From positions 1,858,501 through 1,922,500 of the forward strand of contig NC_135551.1 of the NCBI RefSeq assembly GCF_964340395.1: a DNA stretch of 64,000 bases, written 5' to 3'. The notes under the pieces were generated by a model. That model had not been told where the DNA came from. It worked only from the letters and a program-made list of their open reading frames with translations, and made no database searches. Source of the stretch: Glandiceps talaboti. Taxonomy: Eukaryota; Hemichordata; Enteropneusta; Spengelidae. Positions within the stretch are counted from its first letter, which is position 1. Every line of letters begins with the position of its first letter. Both the position numbers and the translations under genes were made by a program. Positions 1 through 11,785 of this stretch are shown here, in pieces.

Positions 1-1319
1 CTTACCAATATGCAATGTGTACCTTACCAACATGTAATGTGTACCTTACCAATACATGTAATGTGTACCTTACCAACATGTAATGTGTACCTTACCAATA
101 CATGTAATGTGTACCTTACCAACATGTAATGTGTACCTTACCAATACATGTAATGTGTACCTTACCAACATGTAACGTGTACCTTACCAACATGTAATGT
201 GTACCTTACCAACATGTAATGTGTACCTTACCAATACATGTAATGTGTACCTTACCAACATGTAATGTGTACCTTACCAATACATGTAATGTGTACCTTA
301 CCAACATGTAACGTGTACCTTACCAACATGTAACGTGTACCTTACCAACATGTAATGTGTACCTTACCAACATGTAACGTGTACCATACTAATATGTAAT
401 GTGTACCTTACCAACATGTAATGTGTACCTTACCAATATGTAATGTGTACCTTACCAACATGTAATGTATACCTTACCAACATGTAATGTGTATCTTACC
501 AATATGTAAAGTGTACCTTACCAATATATAATGTGTACCTTACCAACATGTAAAGTGTACCTTACCAACATGTAATGTGTACCTTACCAATATGTAATGT
601 GTACCTTACCAATATGCAATGTGTACCTTACCAACATGTAACGTGTACCTTACCAACATGTAATGTGTACCTTACCAACATGTAAAGTGTACCATACTAA
701 TATGTAATGTGTACCTTACCAATATGTAAAGTGTACTATACTAATATGTAATGTGTACCTTACCAATACATGTAATGTGTACCTTACCAATATGTTAAGT
801 GTACCTTACCAACATGTAATGTGTACCTTACCAATATGTAATGTGTACCTTACCAACATATAATGTATACCTTACCAACATGTAATGTGTACCATACCAA
901 TATGTAATGTGTACCTTACCAATATGTAATGTGTACCTTACCAACATATAATGTATACCTTACCAACATGTAATGTGTACCTTTATCAATACATGTAATG
1001 TGTACCTTACCAATATGCAATGTGTACCTTACCAATATGTAATGTGTACCTTACCAACATGTAATGTGTACCTTACCAATATGCAATGTGTACCTTACCA
1101 ATATGCAATGTGTACCTTACCAACATGTAACGTGTACCTTACCAACATGTAATGTGTACCTTACCAATACATGTAATGTGTACCTTACCAATATGTAATG
1201 TGTACCTTACCAATACATGTAATGTGTACCTTACCAACATGTAATGTGTACCTTACCAATACATGTAATGTGTACCTTACCAATATGTAATGTGTACCTT
1301 ACCAATACATGTAATGTGT
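1..1319. repeat. 22/24-bp minisatellite, about 58 copies
   Basis: Uninterrupted tandem array. The unit is CTTACCAACATGTAATGTG plus TAC (22 bp), with a 24-bp variant that has AATAC in place of AAC. Copies differ at a few positions (AACATG, AATATG, ACGTGT, AAGTGT). It starts at or before the window edge and ends abruptly at about 1319. It lies upstream of an exon with a 3' splice site, so it is probably intronic. Confidence 0.95.
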
Positions 1320-1646
1320 ATTCTATTAAATAAAACTTCTTTCTTGACTGACGTGGAATAAATGTAAAACATGCTTCAGAGAAACAATACTGTGCAATGA
1401 TCATTTGAAAGAGTGATAACATGATCCTCAACTCCTGAGTACAATGTACACTCAAGTCACTTATTTTATTTCCTAATAATTAAAAATGGTTTTGATATGA
1501 AAAGTGTGACTAGCAATTATGTTGTAGATGACATGCTACTCAAACTATTACCAGTATTTTAGGTTGCAGCATGTGTTTTGAGAAATTTGTATATACGTGA
1601 GTTATTTTTTTTCTAATGATTAATTATTATTTGGTGTGTCCTTTAG
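1320..1646 (+). other. intron sequence before the penultimate exon of gene 1
   Basis: AT-rich single-copy sequence between the minisatellite and the acceptor AG at 1645-1646. A T-rich tract (about 1604-1644) precedes the acceptor. I see no gene or repeat here. Confidence 0.6.
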
Positions 1647-1830
1647 GAATGCAGACAAAGAGCCACGATTACTGGATGAAGAGGAGCTAAGAAGACAACA
1701 AGAAAGACAACAATGCATTATTTTGGAATACAGAGCGCTGAGAGAAAAAGTTTTGGAAATAAGGGAGGAGGACAGAAAACGTAGAAATGCTTCCAAAGAA
1801 AAACAGATTGAAGAATGTGAAAAATTACAG
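1647..1830 (+). CDS. penultimate coding exon of gene 1
   Basis: 184 bp: one leading base finishes a codon from the previous exon, then 61 codons beginning Asn-Ala-Asp-Lys-Glu-Pro. The frame is open, the composition is coiled-coil-like, and the flanks are AG and GTGAGT. The exon end and donor are duplicated 72 bp downstream (see 1822-1957). Confidence 0.75.
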
Positions 1831-3779
1831 GTGAGTGTACAAAGATGAAAATGATAAAATGATATTGTTGTTCTAACAATATTATATTTAACTAAATTAC
1901 AGGTGAGTGTACAAAGATAAAAATGATATTGTTGTTCTAACAGTATTATATTTAACTTTATTTCCTACTCAAAGGTCATCTGTCCATAATGCAGTAACAA
2001 ACTTGATAAAGATAGAGGACAAACAATACAAGAGATAGATAGATAGATAAATAAAATACAATAATGATGAAATCTGCACAAAATATTACAAATCTTCCTT
2101 GATTCTCAGACACAATATCATACCATGGTATACAAAAGCTGATAATCATTCAGAATTAAATCTATAGTTGCAGTAGATAACAAGTTGACAAATTTTCCAT
2201 CACTCAGTGGATCAAAGTAATAATGGGCAATTAATAGAATCCCACACCCCAATGGGCTGAGATGGAATATCTCACACAAGTTGGGGAATTTTTGTCTCAC
2301 ACTCGCCTGCGAGAGACAAATATTCCCCAACGAGTTTGAGATATTCCATCTCTGCCCATTGGTGTGTGGGATTCTTTTTCTCATGTCCCCTTTTCATGGC
2401 AGGAAAACAAGTTCAAACCAGGTTATTAGTATTACTGATTGAAATCACAACACCAAGGACGTCTTTACTTTGTGTGGATGTTTTGTGACACTCCGCAAAA
2501 ACTTAGTTCCTTTAATTCACATTCATAACAACTAATTCCAGACGTCGTAATATTGAGATCAAGGCTTAATTGACCTATATACCACTACTTGTCGTACTAG
2601 ACAAGCTAAATTTGTTAACATAAGTTTTAATAATTTGTTGCAATATGACCAAAAATTCTATCATTGTTACCGTACTGGAGCTCGAGGCACACAATGTCAC
2701 GGTGGTTCACTTTTAAACATCGTGACCATAATCACCCAGTGCATGAGTGTTTACAATTAATTACTAGTATGTACATGCACATAACATATCAAGTTTACAT
2801 TCCATTTTTGAGGTCATTGGGCATAAAACAGGAAAACCGATCTGACAACTTGTAGTCATTGGCATTTGTCTGGTTGCACTGCGTAATTAGTCACGGTACC
2901 AGTATGCACGTTATTTTTCACCTGAAGCGTTGTCTCTAAGGATAAACAATCAATATGTTCCGAGGGGTTAAAATTCTCATAACAAAAACATGAGATTCCT
3001 ACCTAAATGCGTTGCCAATATTTTATCATCTTAGGCACGGCATAAATGTAGCCTGTTCACTTTGTTATCGTCTGCCAGAATATACGTAGTTCCGGTTCTA
3101 CATTACACGTTATTCTATTCGTCAATCAATACCTACGCCTGCTGACTATGGAACGTAATAAACCAATCAGCAATAGGTTTATAAAACAAAATTTAAGTCC
3201 CACATTGATACAGAATGTGAGATCGATTTTTTCTCACACTGGCTGTCCCACACTCTCAGATTGCAGGAACGTGAGTAGTATTTTTCCCTCATGTTAGCAA
3301 AAAAATGGACATACTGGCAACAAATGAAATTCGTCACATAACAGACAAATTTATTGAGATCTTTCCATACCACATTTTCACTCAGTCTCTATGCATATAT
3401 TATTTTATAGTTCTCAAATACCGGTACATGTATATCTACACAGACTATAGACCTCAGGGTATACACACATGTATGTGTTAATCAGTGTATCGGCCTGTAT
3501 ATCTACACAGACTATAGACTTTCTGGTGTACATGCATGTATGTGTTAATCACTGTATCCTTGTATATTTACACAGGCTGCCTTGGATGCTGCAAGGAAAA
3601 AAATAAATGAACCAAGAGAAGCTTTTCGTGAGAAATTCCTTGCAGCTGAACGTAAACGTTTGGAAGAAATTGCAGCACAGGAAGCGGCTTTGAAAGCAGA
3701 ACAGGAAAAGAGCTCACCCTCTCCCAAAGGACGGAAAAGTGCAAAGGGCAAAAAGAGTGCAGGCAAAAAGAGGAAGTAA
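1647..3779 (+). CDS. 3' end of an unrecognised coiled-coil protein gene (two exons, partial)
   Basis: The join is 1647-1830 and 3576-3779. The first exon follows a CTTTAG acceptor and ends at CAG|GTGAGT. The second follows TTTACACAG and ends at TAA 3777-3779. The intron is in phase 0, while the upstream exon is entered one base before a codon boundary. The 128 visible residues are strongly charged: residues 1-61 and about 62-110 are rich in Glu, Arg, Lys, Gln and Ala with heptad-like spacing, predicting a long coiled coil. The last 20 or so residues are a Ser/Gly/Lys tail (KGRKSAKGKK region) suited to nucleic acid, tubulin or nuclear-import contact. I do not recognise the family. The style recalls C-termini of axonemal and ciliary proteins; androglobin is one candidate to test, but that is a guess. 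The start of the gene lies left of the window. Confidence 0.75.
1822..1957 (+). repeat. 72-bp tandem duplication across an exon-intron junction
   Basis: Copy 1 (1822-1893) contains the last nine exon bases, the donor CAG|GTGAGT and 63 intron bases. Copy 2 (1894-1957, 8 bp shorter) repeats them, giving a second CAG|GTGAGT at 1900-1908. Use of the second donor would run from CAG into GTG AGT GTA CAA AGA TGA, an in-frame stop. Confidence 0.85.
1958..3426 (+). other. remainder of the gene 1 last intron
   Basis: AT-rich intron sequence with a short (ATAG)n run at about 2030-2055 and the foldback at 2236-2375. I found no further coding or RNA gene signal. Confidence 0.5.
2236..2375. mobile_element. 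140-bp foldback (MITE-like) element
   Basis: Long inverted repeat in the intron. The arms at about 2236-2298 and 2313-2375 are near-perfect complements (for example AGAATCCCACACC and GGTGTGTGGGATTCT, TTGGGGAAT and ATTCCCCAA) around a loop of about 14 bp. RNA from either strand would fold into a long hairpin. A weaker, related run of TCTCACACT and TCCCACACT lies at about 3195-3290. No coding capacity. Confidence 0.75.
3427..3575 (+). repeat. triplicated acceptor region of the gene 1 last intron
   Basis: Three tandem copies of about 65-67 bp carry the motif TGTATATCTACACAG, ending at 3443, 3510 and 3575. Between them is a shared GTATGTGTTAATC segment. Only the last copy (TGTATATTTACACAG) is the working acceptor. 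Splicing to the first gives a stop before the exon; splicing to the second shifts the frame by 65 bp. Confidence 0.8.
3576..3779 (+). CDS. terminal coding exon of gene 1
   Basis: 67 codons and TAA, starting Ala-Ala-Leu-Asp-Ala-Ala-Arg-Lys-Lys. A coiled-coil segment (FREKFLAAERKRLEEIAAQE region) is followed by a Lys-rich tail ending KKRK. It joins the previous exon in phase 0. Confidence 0.75.
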   Translation, partial: AALDAARKKINEPREAFREKFLAAERKRLEEIAAQEAALKAEQEKSSPSPKGRKSAKGKKSAGKKRK

Positions 3780-3980
3780 ATAGAACTGATGCTTTGCTTG
3801 AGTGGACTTGAAAAGACTTTGAACTCATCTTATCTTTAATGAACGTTTTTCTCCAGTGTCTGAAGAAGTACTTAATGGATGTAAAACCTCCAGGGATTGT
3901 TATCTTGTATTGTAACAAATTGTAGGCGATAGAAGGATGTCAATGAAAAGTTGACATGAGTTCACTCTTGATTCTTTATG

Positions 3981-4019
3981 TGTTTGTTTGTTTGTTTGTT
4001 TGTTTGTTTGTTTGTTTGT
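3981..4019. repeat. (TTTG)n microsatellite
   Basis: About ten copies of TTTG in the presumed 3' UTR. Confidence 0.95.
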
Positions 4020-4057
4020 GGCAAATACAACCCTGTCGTTAGAATGATATAACAAAA

Positions 4058-4250
4058 ACATGAGTCATATTTTTTTTTCAAATGAAAGTGCTCACATCAG
4101 AGATATGCATTTTGGGTCAAAAAAATGTGATGTGTGGTCAAAAAACTTTAACTCCAAAACTACTGGGCAGATTAGCCTGAAATTTATTTGGAATGTTCTT
4201 GGGGTGTGTGAGAATGGGTTTCCTTATTTCCAGCCCAACGTTTAGTTTGT
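4058..4250 (+). repeat. dispersed repeat family A, fragment
   Basis: Carries the family landmarks: a CATCAGAGATATGCA segment, GGTCAAAAA, and CTCCAAAACTACTGGGCAGA followed by a GAAATTTA block. The same order occurs at 22310-23345, 24060-24205, 25890-27245, 34085-34975, 59570-60245 and, inverted, 62430-63300. Confidence 0.75.
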
Positions 4251-4714
4251 CTCATTCATTTTTTCAATGTTCAAGTCCACATGTGACCTTATTTCTGGCA
4301 TACACGCACTCTTTTTGTTTTTTGTTTACAGCAATATTTCATCTATTCCATCCAAAGAACAATGTGATATAATATAGCATATATAAAATTCTAAACATTG
4401 ATATCTCACTGGAAAAAAAGGATAATTCAGAACATTTTTTGTCAATTTTGTGAATGTTTATGAGAACTGATAAAAGGACACACACATACTTACAAACTTT
4501 CTTTTAAGACATTGAATTCAATTTCCTGCATTATCAGACACTTTGTAGTATTTCTGTGTAGCCAAGAGTTTCTTTTAAATCATGTCTCGATCCATTCAGT
4601 GACATAGAAGTAAAGACTTTACTTAGTATTTGAGGCGGGTTTGTGTGTTCTAAGAAGACCAGTTACACTTAAAGGAATTGTTAGATGAAATTTGATGTTA
4701 GCATCTACTTTATG

Positions 4715-4952
4715 TGAACTGATTGCATAGAAACTACAATGTTATACAACTTATTGCATAGATGTTGCAGTATTATATAACTGATTACATTCACATGACA
4801 ATGTTTCAGAACTGATTGTATTGACATTGTAGTGTTGCAGAACTGATTGTATTGACATGACAATGTTTCGGAACTGATTACATTCACATGACAATGTTTC
4901 AGAACTGATTACATTCACATGACAATGTTTCAGAACTGATTGTATTGACATC
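4715..4952. repeat. about 31-bp imperfect tandem repeat
   Basis: Roughly eight diverged copies of a unit around CAGAACTGATTGTATTGACA and CATGACAATGTTT. Confidence 0.8.
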
Positions 4953-5263
4953 TTGTGGTGTTCTCGAAAGGTTTTTAGTAACCTGGGTAACAGAAAGGGA
5001 TACCAAGTAAAACTGGAACAGTATGCACTACATTGTCATTGAACAAATTATAATTTTGTGTTGAAAACATTGTAACTAAGAGTTTTCATGGAAGAGCCCT
5101 GGAATTGGTGTAGAAGTATAAATCTAGTATTCTAACCACTATCTTTGTAATCAATTCCTATTACTGTACAGAATGAGTACAACTTGGTTTACACTTGATA
5201 TAATCAGTTGACTGTAATGTATATTTTGTAATTCTAAACATTATAACTTTGGATCATTGTTGA

Positions 5264-5549
5264 ATATACATGTATCTGAAATGTTTTATTTGTACATGTA
5301 ACACATAATAATATACATGTATCTGAAATGTTTTAGTTGTACATGTAACACATAATAATATGCATGTATCTGAAATGTTTTAGTTGTACATGTAACACAT
5401 AATAATATACATGTATCTGAAATGTTTTAGTTGTACATGTAACACATAATAATATACATGTATCTGAAATGTTTTAGTTGTACATGTAACACATAATAAT
5501 ATACATGTATCTGAAATGTTTTAGTTGTACATGTAACACATAATAATAT
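5264..5549. repeat. 47-bp minisatellite, six copies
   Basis: Unit ATACATGTATCTGAAATGTT followed by TTAGTTGTACATGTAACACATAATAAT. The 47-bp period is exact and copies differ by one or two bases. It lies about 150 bp before the likely polyadenylation signal. Confidence 0.95.
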
Positions 5550-5697
5550 TTTAAACACCGTCCACCAACACAGAATCAACTGTGCTAGTTCCATACTCTG
5601 TATCAACAATTTTGTAAATATTTGAAGACTTTGTGTAAAATGTATATACATATAAACTTATTTGTTATTCAACAGATTGGTATTTTGTTACTATTTG

Positions 5698-5703
5698 AAT
5701 AAA
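5698..5703 (+). terminator. candidate polyadenylation signal of gene 1
   Basis: AATAAA followed within about 40 bp by a GT-rich element (GCTGTGTTTAGTTGTGTAT). Distance and strand fit the gene ending at 3779. Confidence 0.45.
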
Positions 5704-5819
5704 TTGATTTTTCAAGAGCAATGCTGTGTTTAGTTGTGTATATAGACCAGTTTTTGATTCCAAGATCATCATGTATCTACCCATACACAGGGGGTGTTGC
5801 CCCTGCACTTCCTCCTCAC

Positions 5820-6105
5820 GAGAATGGTTTACCCATACAATGCCATGTATTCTGTGTGCACAGGTGGTGTTGCACTTGCTACTCAGGAGAATGGTTTACC
5901 CATACAATGCCATGTATTCTGTGTGCACAGGGGGTGTTGCACTTGCTACTCAGGAGAATGGTTTACCCATACAATGCCATGTATTCTGTGTGCACAGGGG
6001 GTGTTGCACTTGCTACTCAGGAGAATGGTTTACCCATACAATGCCATGTATTCTGTGTGCACAGGGGGTGTTGCACTTGCTACTCAGGAGGATGGTTTCA
6101 CCTGC
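5820..6105. repeat. 67-bp minisatellite, about 4.3 copies
   Basis: Copies begin at 5820, 5887, 5954, 6021 and 6088 with GAGAATGGTTTACCCATACA. Each includes CACAGGGGGTGTTGCACTTG. Apparent open frames here (up to 134 codons, several frames) are repeat artefacts. Confidence 0.95.
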
Positions 6106-6339
6106 TATAACCTGGATTAAGGATTTATAAAACTTACAGTTTCTGTAACTGATGACATTTAGTCTTTGATCTATAAAATCACTCATAATGACAGAGGTCA
6201 ACATGCCTTTCCATCTTTTCACAATCAATGTTATTTCAAATTGTAATAATTTAAAAGACAATTTATCTGAAAAAAATAAAATGTTAGGAATCATGAATAT
6301 TCAGTATGCATAGCCTATTGAACAGTCTAAAAATTGGCT
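6106..6339. other. intergenic, nothing recognised
   Basis: AT-rich single-copy sequence between the 67-bp array and repeat family B. No gene or structured element seen. Confidence 0.5.
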
Positions 6340-6690
6340 TTAAAGAGTAAAAAACCTCCAGATCGTCTAGGGGAAGACCTGTAGGACCCCCTTCAGAAGA
6401 TGACATATCCCCATCTCAGGCTGTCCTCCCTACCTTTTACTGTCAAGATGCTATTAAACTTTAAAAACAACAAATTCAACCCTATGTAGTTGGTTGGTAC
6501 TGTCTTCTAAAGCTTTGAAATTATTGCCCAAAACAATCTGAATAGCCCCAAAATTGGCTTTAAGTGTCAATAAACCTCCAGATCTTCTAGGACCCCCATG
6601 AGAGATGTATATGTTCCCAATACAAAACTTTCCCTCTACCTTTTACTGTCAAGATGCTATTAAACTTCTACATGCATTATTTTTGGTGCT
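6340..6690 (+). repeat. dispersed repeat family B, two units
   Basis: Two diverged copies of a roughly 200-bp unit: CCTCCAGATCGTCTAGGGG, AGGACCCCC, CTACCTTTTACTGTCAAGAT and GCTATTAAACTT, then ATTGGCTTTAA. The same blocks recur twice at 11285-11835. Confidence 0.75.
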
Positions 6691-7195
6691 TATATCACTT
6701 TTTACTCCATGGCAGCCATATTTGTAGTGAACAATCATGATTTACCACATAACTCAAAAACGTTAATACACAGAGACCACACTTTGTAGTATTCATTTGT
6801 TGCCACCAAAATCTCCACTCAGTCACATAGAGTCACATAAAGTACATGAAGGGACGGACTTGTGTCTTCTACGAAGACTTGTTCGTGTATATTTATTTTT
6901 GATTTATTGATTTGTTTGTTTTTTTTGTTTGTAACATGGTTCCTGGGCTCCCTGTGAAGCCTGTAATATAGTGGTTTCACCAATTAAATTACTGCCAGAT
7001 GCAAACTGAATGTCTCAATATTTGTACCTTTCCCGATCCCCTGATATTTTAGGGTTATGCTAATACGTACAGCCATGTTTACTTAAATCAGTGTTTGTCA
7101 TGATCCAACCGACCCCATATTTCTTCTTTCTGGTGAAATTATTTTAAAAAACTACTCCCTCTATGGCAGGATTAGAAGAAATTCACAATGTTACT
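6691..7195. other. intergenic, nothing recognised
   Basis: Mixed AT-rich sequence with no convincing gene. A short palindrome (CTTCTACGAAG) lies at about 6867. Confidence 0.45.
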
Positions 7196-7311
7196 AATGG
7201 TACACTTGTAACCCTATAAGCGCCTATCACAATGTTACCAATAGTACACTTGCGACCCTATAAGTGCCTATCACAACGTTACCGATGGTACAATTAATTG
7301 CGACCCTATAA
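7196..7311. repeat. 44-bp minisatellite, left part
   Basis: Copies of CCTATAAGCGCCTATCACAA followed by TGTTACCAATGGTACACTTGCGAC. The array stops at TATAA (7311) and resumes at 10026 in register, because a mobile element has inserted. Confidence 0.85.
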
Positions 7312-10025
7312 GGGAGCGATCAGTTTTTACGGCCGGAGGTGGGCCGGTGACTTTTTGTTCATGTTGTACTTAAAAAAACACAATGACCCCCCCCCCCCCC
7401 ATCTGTTGACAAGAAACAGTCTTTTTGTTCTTGCAACAGACACTCTATTCTCAAAGCATAATAACACACATTGCATAGTTAATTTTACATGTTATATTTT
7501 CAGTAATTTTAAGTGTATCTGGTAAATTGCTAACCAAAATCCATTGTTTCACATGTATAAAGCTCTTTAGACAGGAACTCTATGAGAAGTATGATTGTCT
7601 GTTCACGGACATACAAAATATTCATGGTTTAGTAACCAAAAGTTCAAGGATATCTCTTAGATTTAGTGAATTATTAATATTTATTAATTCAGCTAATTAT
7701 CAAGTACAATATTATAAATGGAGTTAATATACTTGTAAACCCATGTCAATAACTGTCACACATAATGATGTACTTGCATCATATAATGAATTGTTTACAT
7801 CATATAAAGATATGTTCACATCATATAGTCACTATATTGTTTTCTTTAGACTTAACACAACTGCGGCTTTCCATACATGTACACGTTTGCACTCCTCAAG
7901 GCACTTGTTTGTCCTGTGCATAATTGTTCAGCTTAATCATGGCACTGACTCAAAACTCCAACCCCCCCCCATTCATTGCCCACACTGCTAATTTTAACCA
8001 AGATTTTTGAAAGGTTTTGAATAATGAAATGTGATAAATGTCATTGGTTTCAGAATAGAAATTAAAAAATGTCATAAAAATGTTTTCTGACACTACAGCA
8101 GTTTCTAAACTAGATTATTAATTCAATTCACTTACTATTGGCTATGTTGTCCAGTATATTGCTGGCAACATGATAGCCTTGAAAATAAATACATTCTAAT
8201 ACCAAGGAAATGTAATATTATGATCTGCTGACAAAATTTTACTCACAGTATACAGTCACTCAATGTGGATACTAGATATTCCAGGGGAGATGTAAAATCT
8301 AATTTTCCTCCTAACTTTGCACCGTGTCAGTACTATAGAAGTCCTGGCTACAGTAAGTAGCCCTTTACTTGATCATCATCAAACAAGTCTGTGTTTATAA
8401 CTTTGTTTATCAGTCATTCACATAATATATATTCTCTGAGAATCTGATTGATATTGTGTTCACCTTGGAATATATTTCTTTCTTGGGGTAGTTTATGGTG
8501 TAAAACAATAACAAGACAAAAGGGGGTTTCACATGTAGCCTGGTAACATGTATTAAACTTGGTGATGGTCACTGGTATCAGAGAAGAAGTGAAACATAAA
8601 CACAGAAAAGTTATTTTTGATAAGACATGTAGTTGGTACTATAGCTATGCCAAGTAACAGTTCAATAGTTTGTACATGTATGATAAATCAACATATTAGG
8701 GGTGAGATCAGTAGGTAACAAAACTAATTCTTTTAGTAGTCTTGGTCCCATCCCCTTCTAACTAAATTGGTAAAATTGTTGCACACAGCACAATCAATTT
8801 CAAATCAGTATGTAGTATTATGTAGTGCTATGAATACAAAGCCAGTATGTAGTGAGGAAAAAAAGCTTTTTTATTGGCACAATAATGTATTTTAGTGCCA
8901 TGCATAACAATTTTTTTTCCCATTTTCTGACATTTTTAGAATTGTTTGTATTGGGTTACAAAACAGATTTCATTATAAAAGACCTCCTCTCACCCCACCC
9001 AACATTAAAAGAATTTAGTTTTTACCCTACATTGAACTATTGATCTCAACCATAAATCAATTTGGGACTTCTAATGGAGATGGTTGTAGTTATCATACAT
9101 TATATGTACAAAAATGTATAGGAACTAGACTAACTATACACATGGACATTGAATATCCAATATCTAGACACAGGCTGGGTCAGGCACTTTCAGTCACAGT
9201 GTTTGCCACATATTATTTCAAAGTGTCCTAAATTGGTTATGTTTGTACACAATTCCACATGTTCAGGTCAATGGAGGAACAGATTTTAGAGCCAGTAAAT
9301 CCAGTAAATCTTAAGTTATTTTATTTCTTATGTGTTACATATACAGCTACACAAGCAAGTTTTTGTACCACAAGATGACACAGTGCAACTCATGGCGTGC
9401 AATATTGAGAAGTAATTTCTAACAAATAACTGTTGCTTAAAGGTGGCCATGGTGCAGTGTTGTGACACCATACCATATGTATTGGATGTATCAAGAGACA
9501 GAGTTTATGTTATATTTGAATGTATATTTATAGCTATTTGTTTATGGTTTATTTTATGCACATACATTTATTTGTTTAATAGCTCGCACAGCACCCACAA
9601 GCAGCAGCATAGCGGGTCAATGACTAGTACGCATGCGCGTCCTATATACTATGCGATGTTTTTTTTGGTGGTTTTACCCAAGTATGCATTGTGGTACAAT
9701 GACTACGCATGCGCGTTCTATGTACGATGTGCAATCTCCATGCCGAGAGCGCTATCTATGATATCATCGTGAGGCAGCCGCTCACAAATGAATCTACCCA
9801 GCTGTGCGAGCTTAGGGGCTTTGGCCTAGTTATGATATTATATGTATGGACATTTAAGTACAGGAGCGTGGCTCATGATTTTGTTTAGTTGAAAACAAGG
9901 TGACCTCCCTTTATTCACTTCGTAAAAATGATGACACCCCCCCCCCCCTCTTTGAGTCCCAAATTAAGGTGACCCCCCCCCCCTCTGATTTGCCCCCCCC
10001 CCGGCCGTAAAAACTGTTCGCTCCC
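7312..10025. mobile_element. 2.7-kb terminal-inverted-repeat element inserted in a minisatellite
   Basis: The left end GGGAGCGATCAGTTTTTACG continues into GCCGG. The right end CCGGCCGTAAAAACTGTTCG continues into CTCCC, its inverted complement with one mismatch over about 25 bp. TAA flanks both sides (7309-7311 and 10026-10028), a 3-bp target duplication. A TAA/TTA duplication with GG-starting ends fits PIF/Harbinger, but no transposase frame is present, so it would be non-autonomous. Runs of C sit inside both ends (about 7386-7399 and 9938-10003). At 9600-9740 are two copies of an ACGCATGCGCG-containing segment. Confidence 0.75.
9609..9740. promoter_or_regulatory. duplicated NRF1-like motif segment inside the element
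   Basis: Two diverged direct copies about 80 bp apart each contain ACGCATGCGCG, which on the other strand reads CGCGCATGCG, close to the NRF1 core GCGCATGCGC. They lie in the only CpG-rich stretch of the element. Regulatory activity is inference. Confidence 0.3.
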
Positions 10026-10110
10026 TAAGCGCCTATCACAACGTTATCGATGGCACAATAGCGACCCTATAAATAAGTGCCTATCACAACATTACCGATG
10101 GTACAATATA
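10026..10110. repeat. 44-bp minisatellite, right part
   Basis: Continues the array interrupted at 7311: TAAGCGCCTATCACAACGTT and a further diverged copy. Confidence 0.8.
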
Positions 10111-11284
10111 GGGTTATATATAGGGTTTCCAACTGATGTTCAAAACATGCTTGTTGGGTAAGGCTACGAAATTCCAACGTTCCTGTGAACAACAACTAGC
10201 TCTAAGTGTTCCAATCATCTCATGAGAACAACTATCCAGGACCACTTACGACAGCGTGATTATTTTGATCGTCAACTGATCCAGTTAATACACCATTGAA
10301 GGACATCCGAGCCATGGATAAATTAATACCATTAAGACAACAGTTCACCAACTCAACCGCAAGTTATACACCAACTTAGTAGCTTGTAAGCAGGGAAAGT
10401 TGGATGTTCTTAGTAAAGGATGGACCATTTATCCTGGGGAGGGCTTGGAAGATTTCGGGGGGGGGAGGATGCCAAATGTAGTTGCTTGAAGAAAAAAAAT
10501 CCGGATCTGAGTGGGTGATGGAAAAAAAGATGGACCACTGCTGCTAGAACAAAAATGTCTTGGCAGGGAAATGATGCACAGGTTCGAGTGTACTGTTCAA
10601 CCTGCTCGTACCTCTCCAACCAGGACACTTGTCAGATCATGACAAACATTTTCAAACACATGTCAAGGACCAGTCAGTTTCGTTAGCCTGTGGTACATAT
10701 ATATATTTGTTCTTGTCTCTGTTTCTTTCATAAATTTTTTAAATATTACTTCATGTAAGGGTTCAAACATAACTATACATAAAATTATACATATACATGT
10801 ATTACGTAGCTACCACACTAGTTACAGAACATGCCATGTAAATGTTTGGCTGTTTCACAATCAGTTTTTCACTTATCTTACACTTTGGGGCAAAAGTGAA
10901 CTTGAAGGTTTTGTAATGGTAGTCTTCATACTATTGGATAGTTTATAAAAGAACTTAATCTAAATTGTTCTAGTCTCTTCAGTATGAATTTGTCAGAAGG
11001 GATGAATATACATTCTATTTCGGACACTACATGTATCGACACTATACAAATCAAATTCAAGTTTCTATTGTACACTAGGCATGACCTCCTAAAGTGCTCT
11101 AACATACCAGTGACTTTACTATACATGCAATATCAATGCCCCTATACCAATGTTACAGGCCCATTTTTATAACATGGAAAACTTATTTTTAAAAGTTATG
11201 TTTACTTTAGTTTTTCGAAGCTTGGCAATATTACCTCAGAGGCTATGAATAACCTAAAAATTGCCTAAATAGAAACAAAAAACT
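10111..11284. other. intergenic, nothing recognised
   Basis: AT-rich sequence with a G-run at about 10458 and a C-free purine-rich patch near 10490. Short open frames around 10926-11172 overlap on opposite strands and show no protein-like composition. Confidence 0.45.
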
Positions 11285-11721
11285 CCAGATATGCCAGGGG
11301 GGGGGGAACCTCTTGGACTCCCTCACCCCAGAGGCCACTCATTCGTTAAACCATGGGTGGTGTTATACTTCCATGGTTAAACCAACAATAAGATTCGCCA
11401 AAATTGGTAAAAAACAAAACAAAACAAAACTTCAATTCAAAAGCGTCTAGGGGGAGACCCCCTAGGACCCCCATAAGAGGTAGACATGTCCCAGTCTCAA
11501 ATCAAAGTTCTTCCCTCCACCTCTTACTGTTAAGATACTATGAAACTTTATTTCAAAAATGTTTCAACCTTATGTAGTTGCTTTTTATATGTTAGAGCTG
11601 TCTTGTAAAGCTTGCAAATTATTGTCTGAAAGTGTCTGTGAATAGCCTGAAAATTGGCTTTAAGAGTTGAAATCCTCCAGGACTTCTAGGGGGAGACCCC
11701 CTAGAACCCCCCCCCTACACA

Positions 11722-11785
<64 letters not shown>

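Larger units (their letters stand above)
3780..5703 (+). other. probable 3' UTR of gene 1
   Basis: No significant reading frame follows the TAA. AATAAA at 5698-5703, with a GT-rich stretch just after (about 5721-5742), is the first good polyadenylation context, implying a 3' UTR of about 1.9 kb. It contains (TTTG)n, a dispersed-repeat fragment and two minisatellites. Confidence 0.5.
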
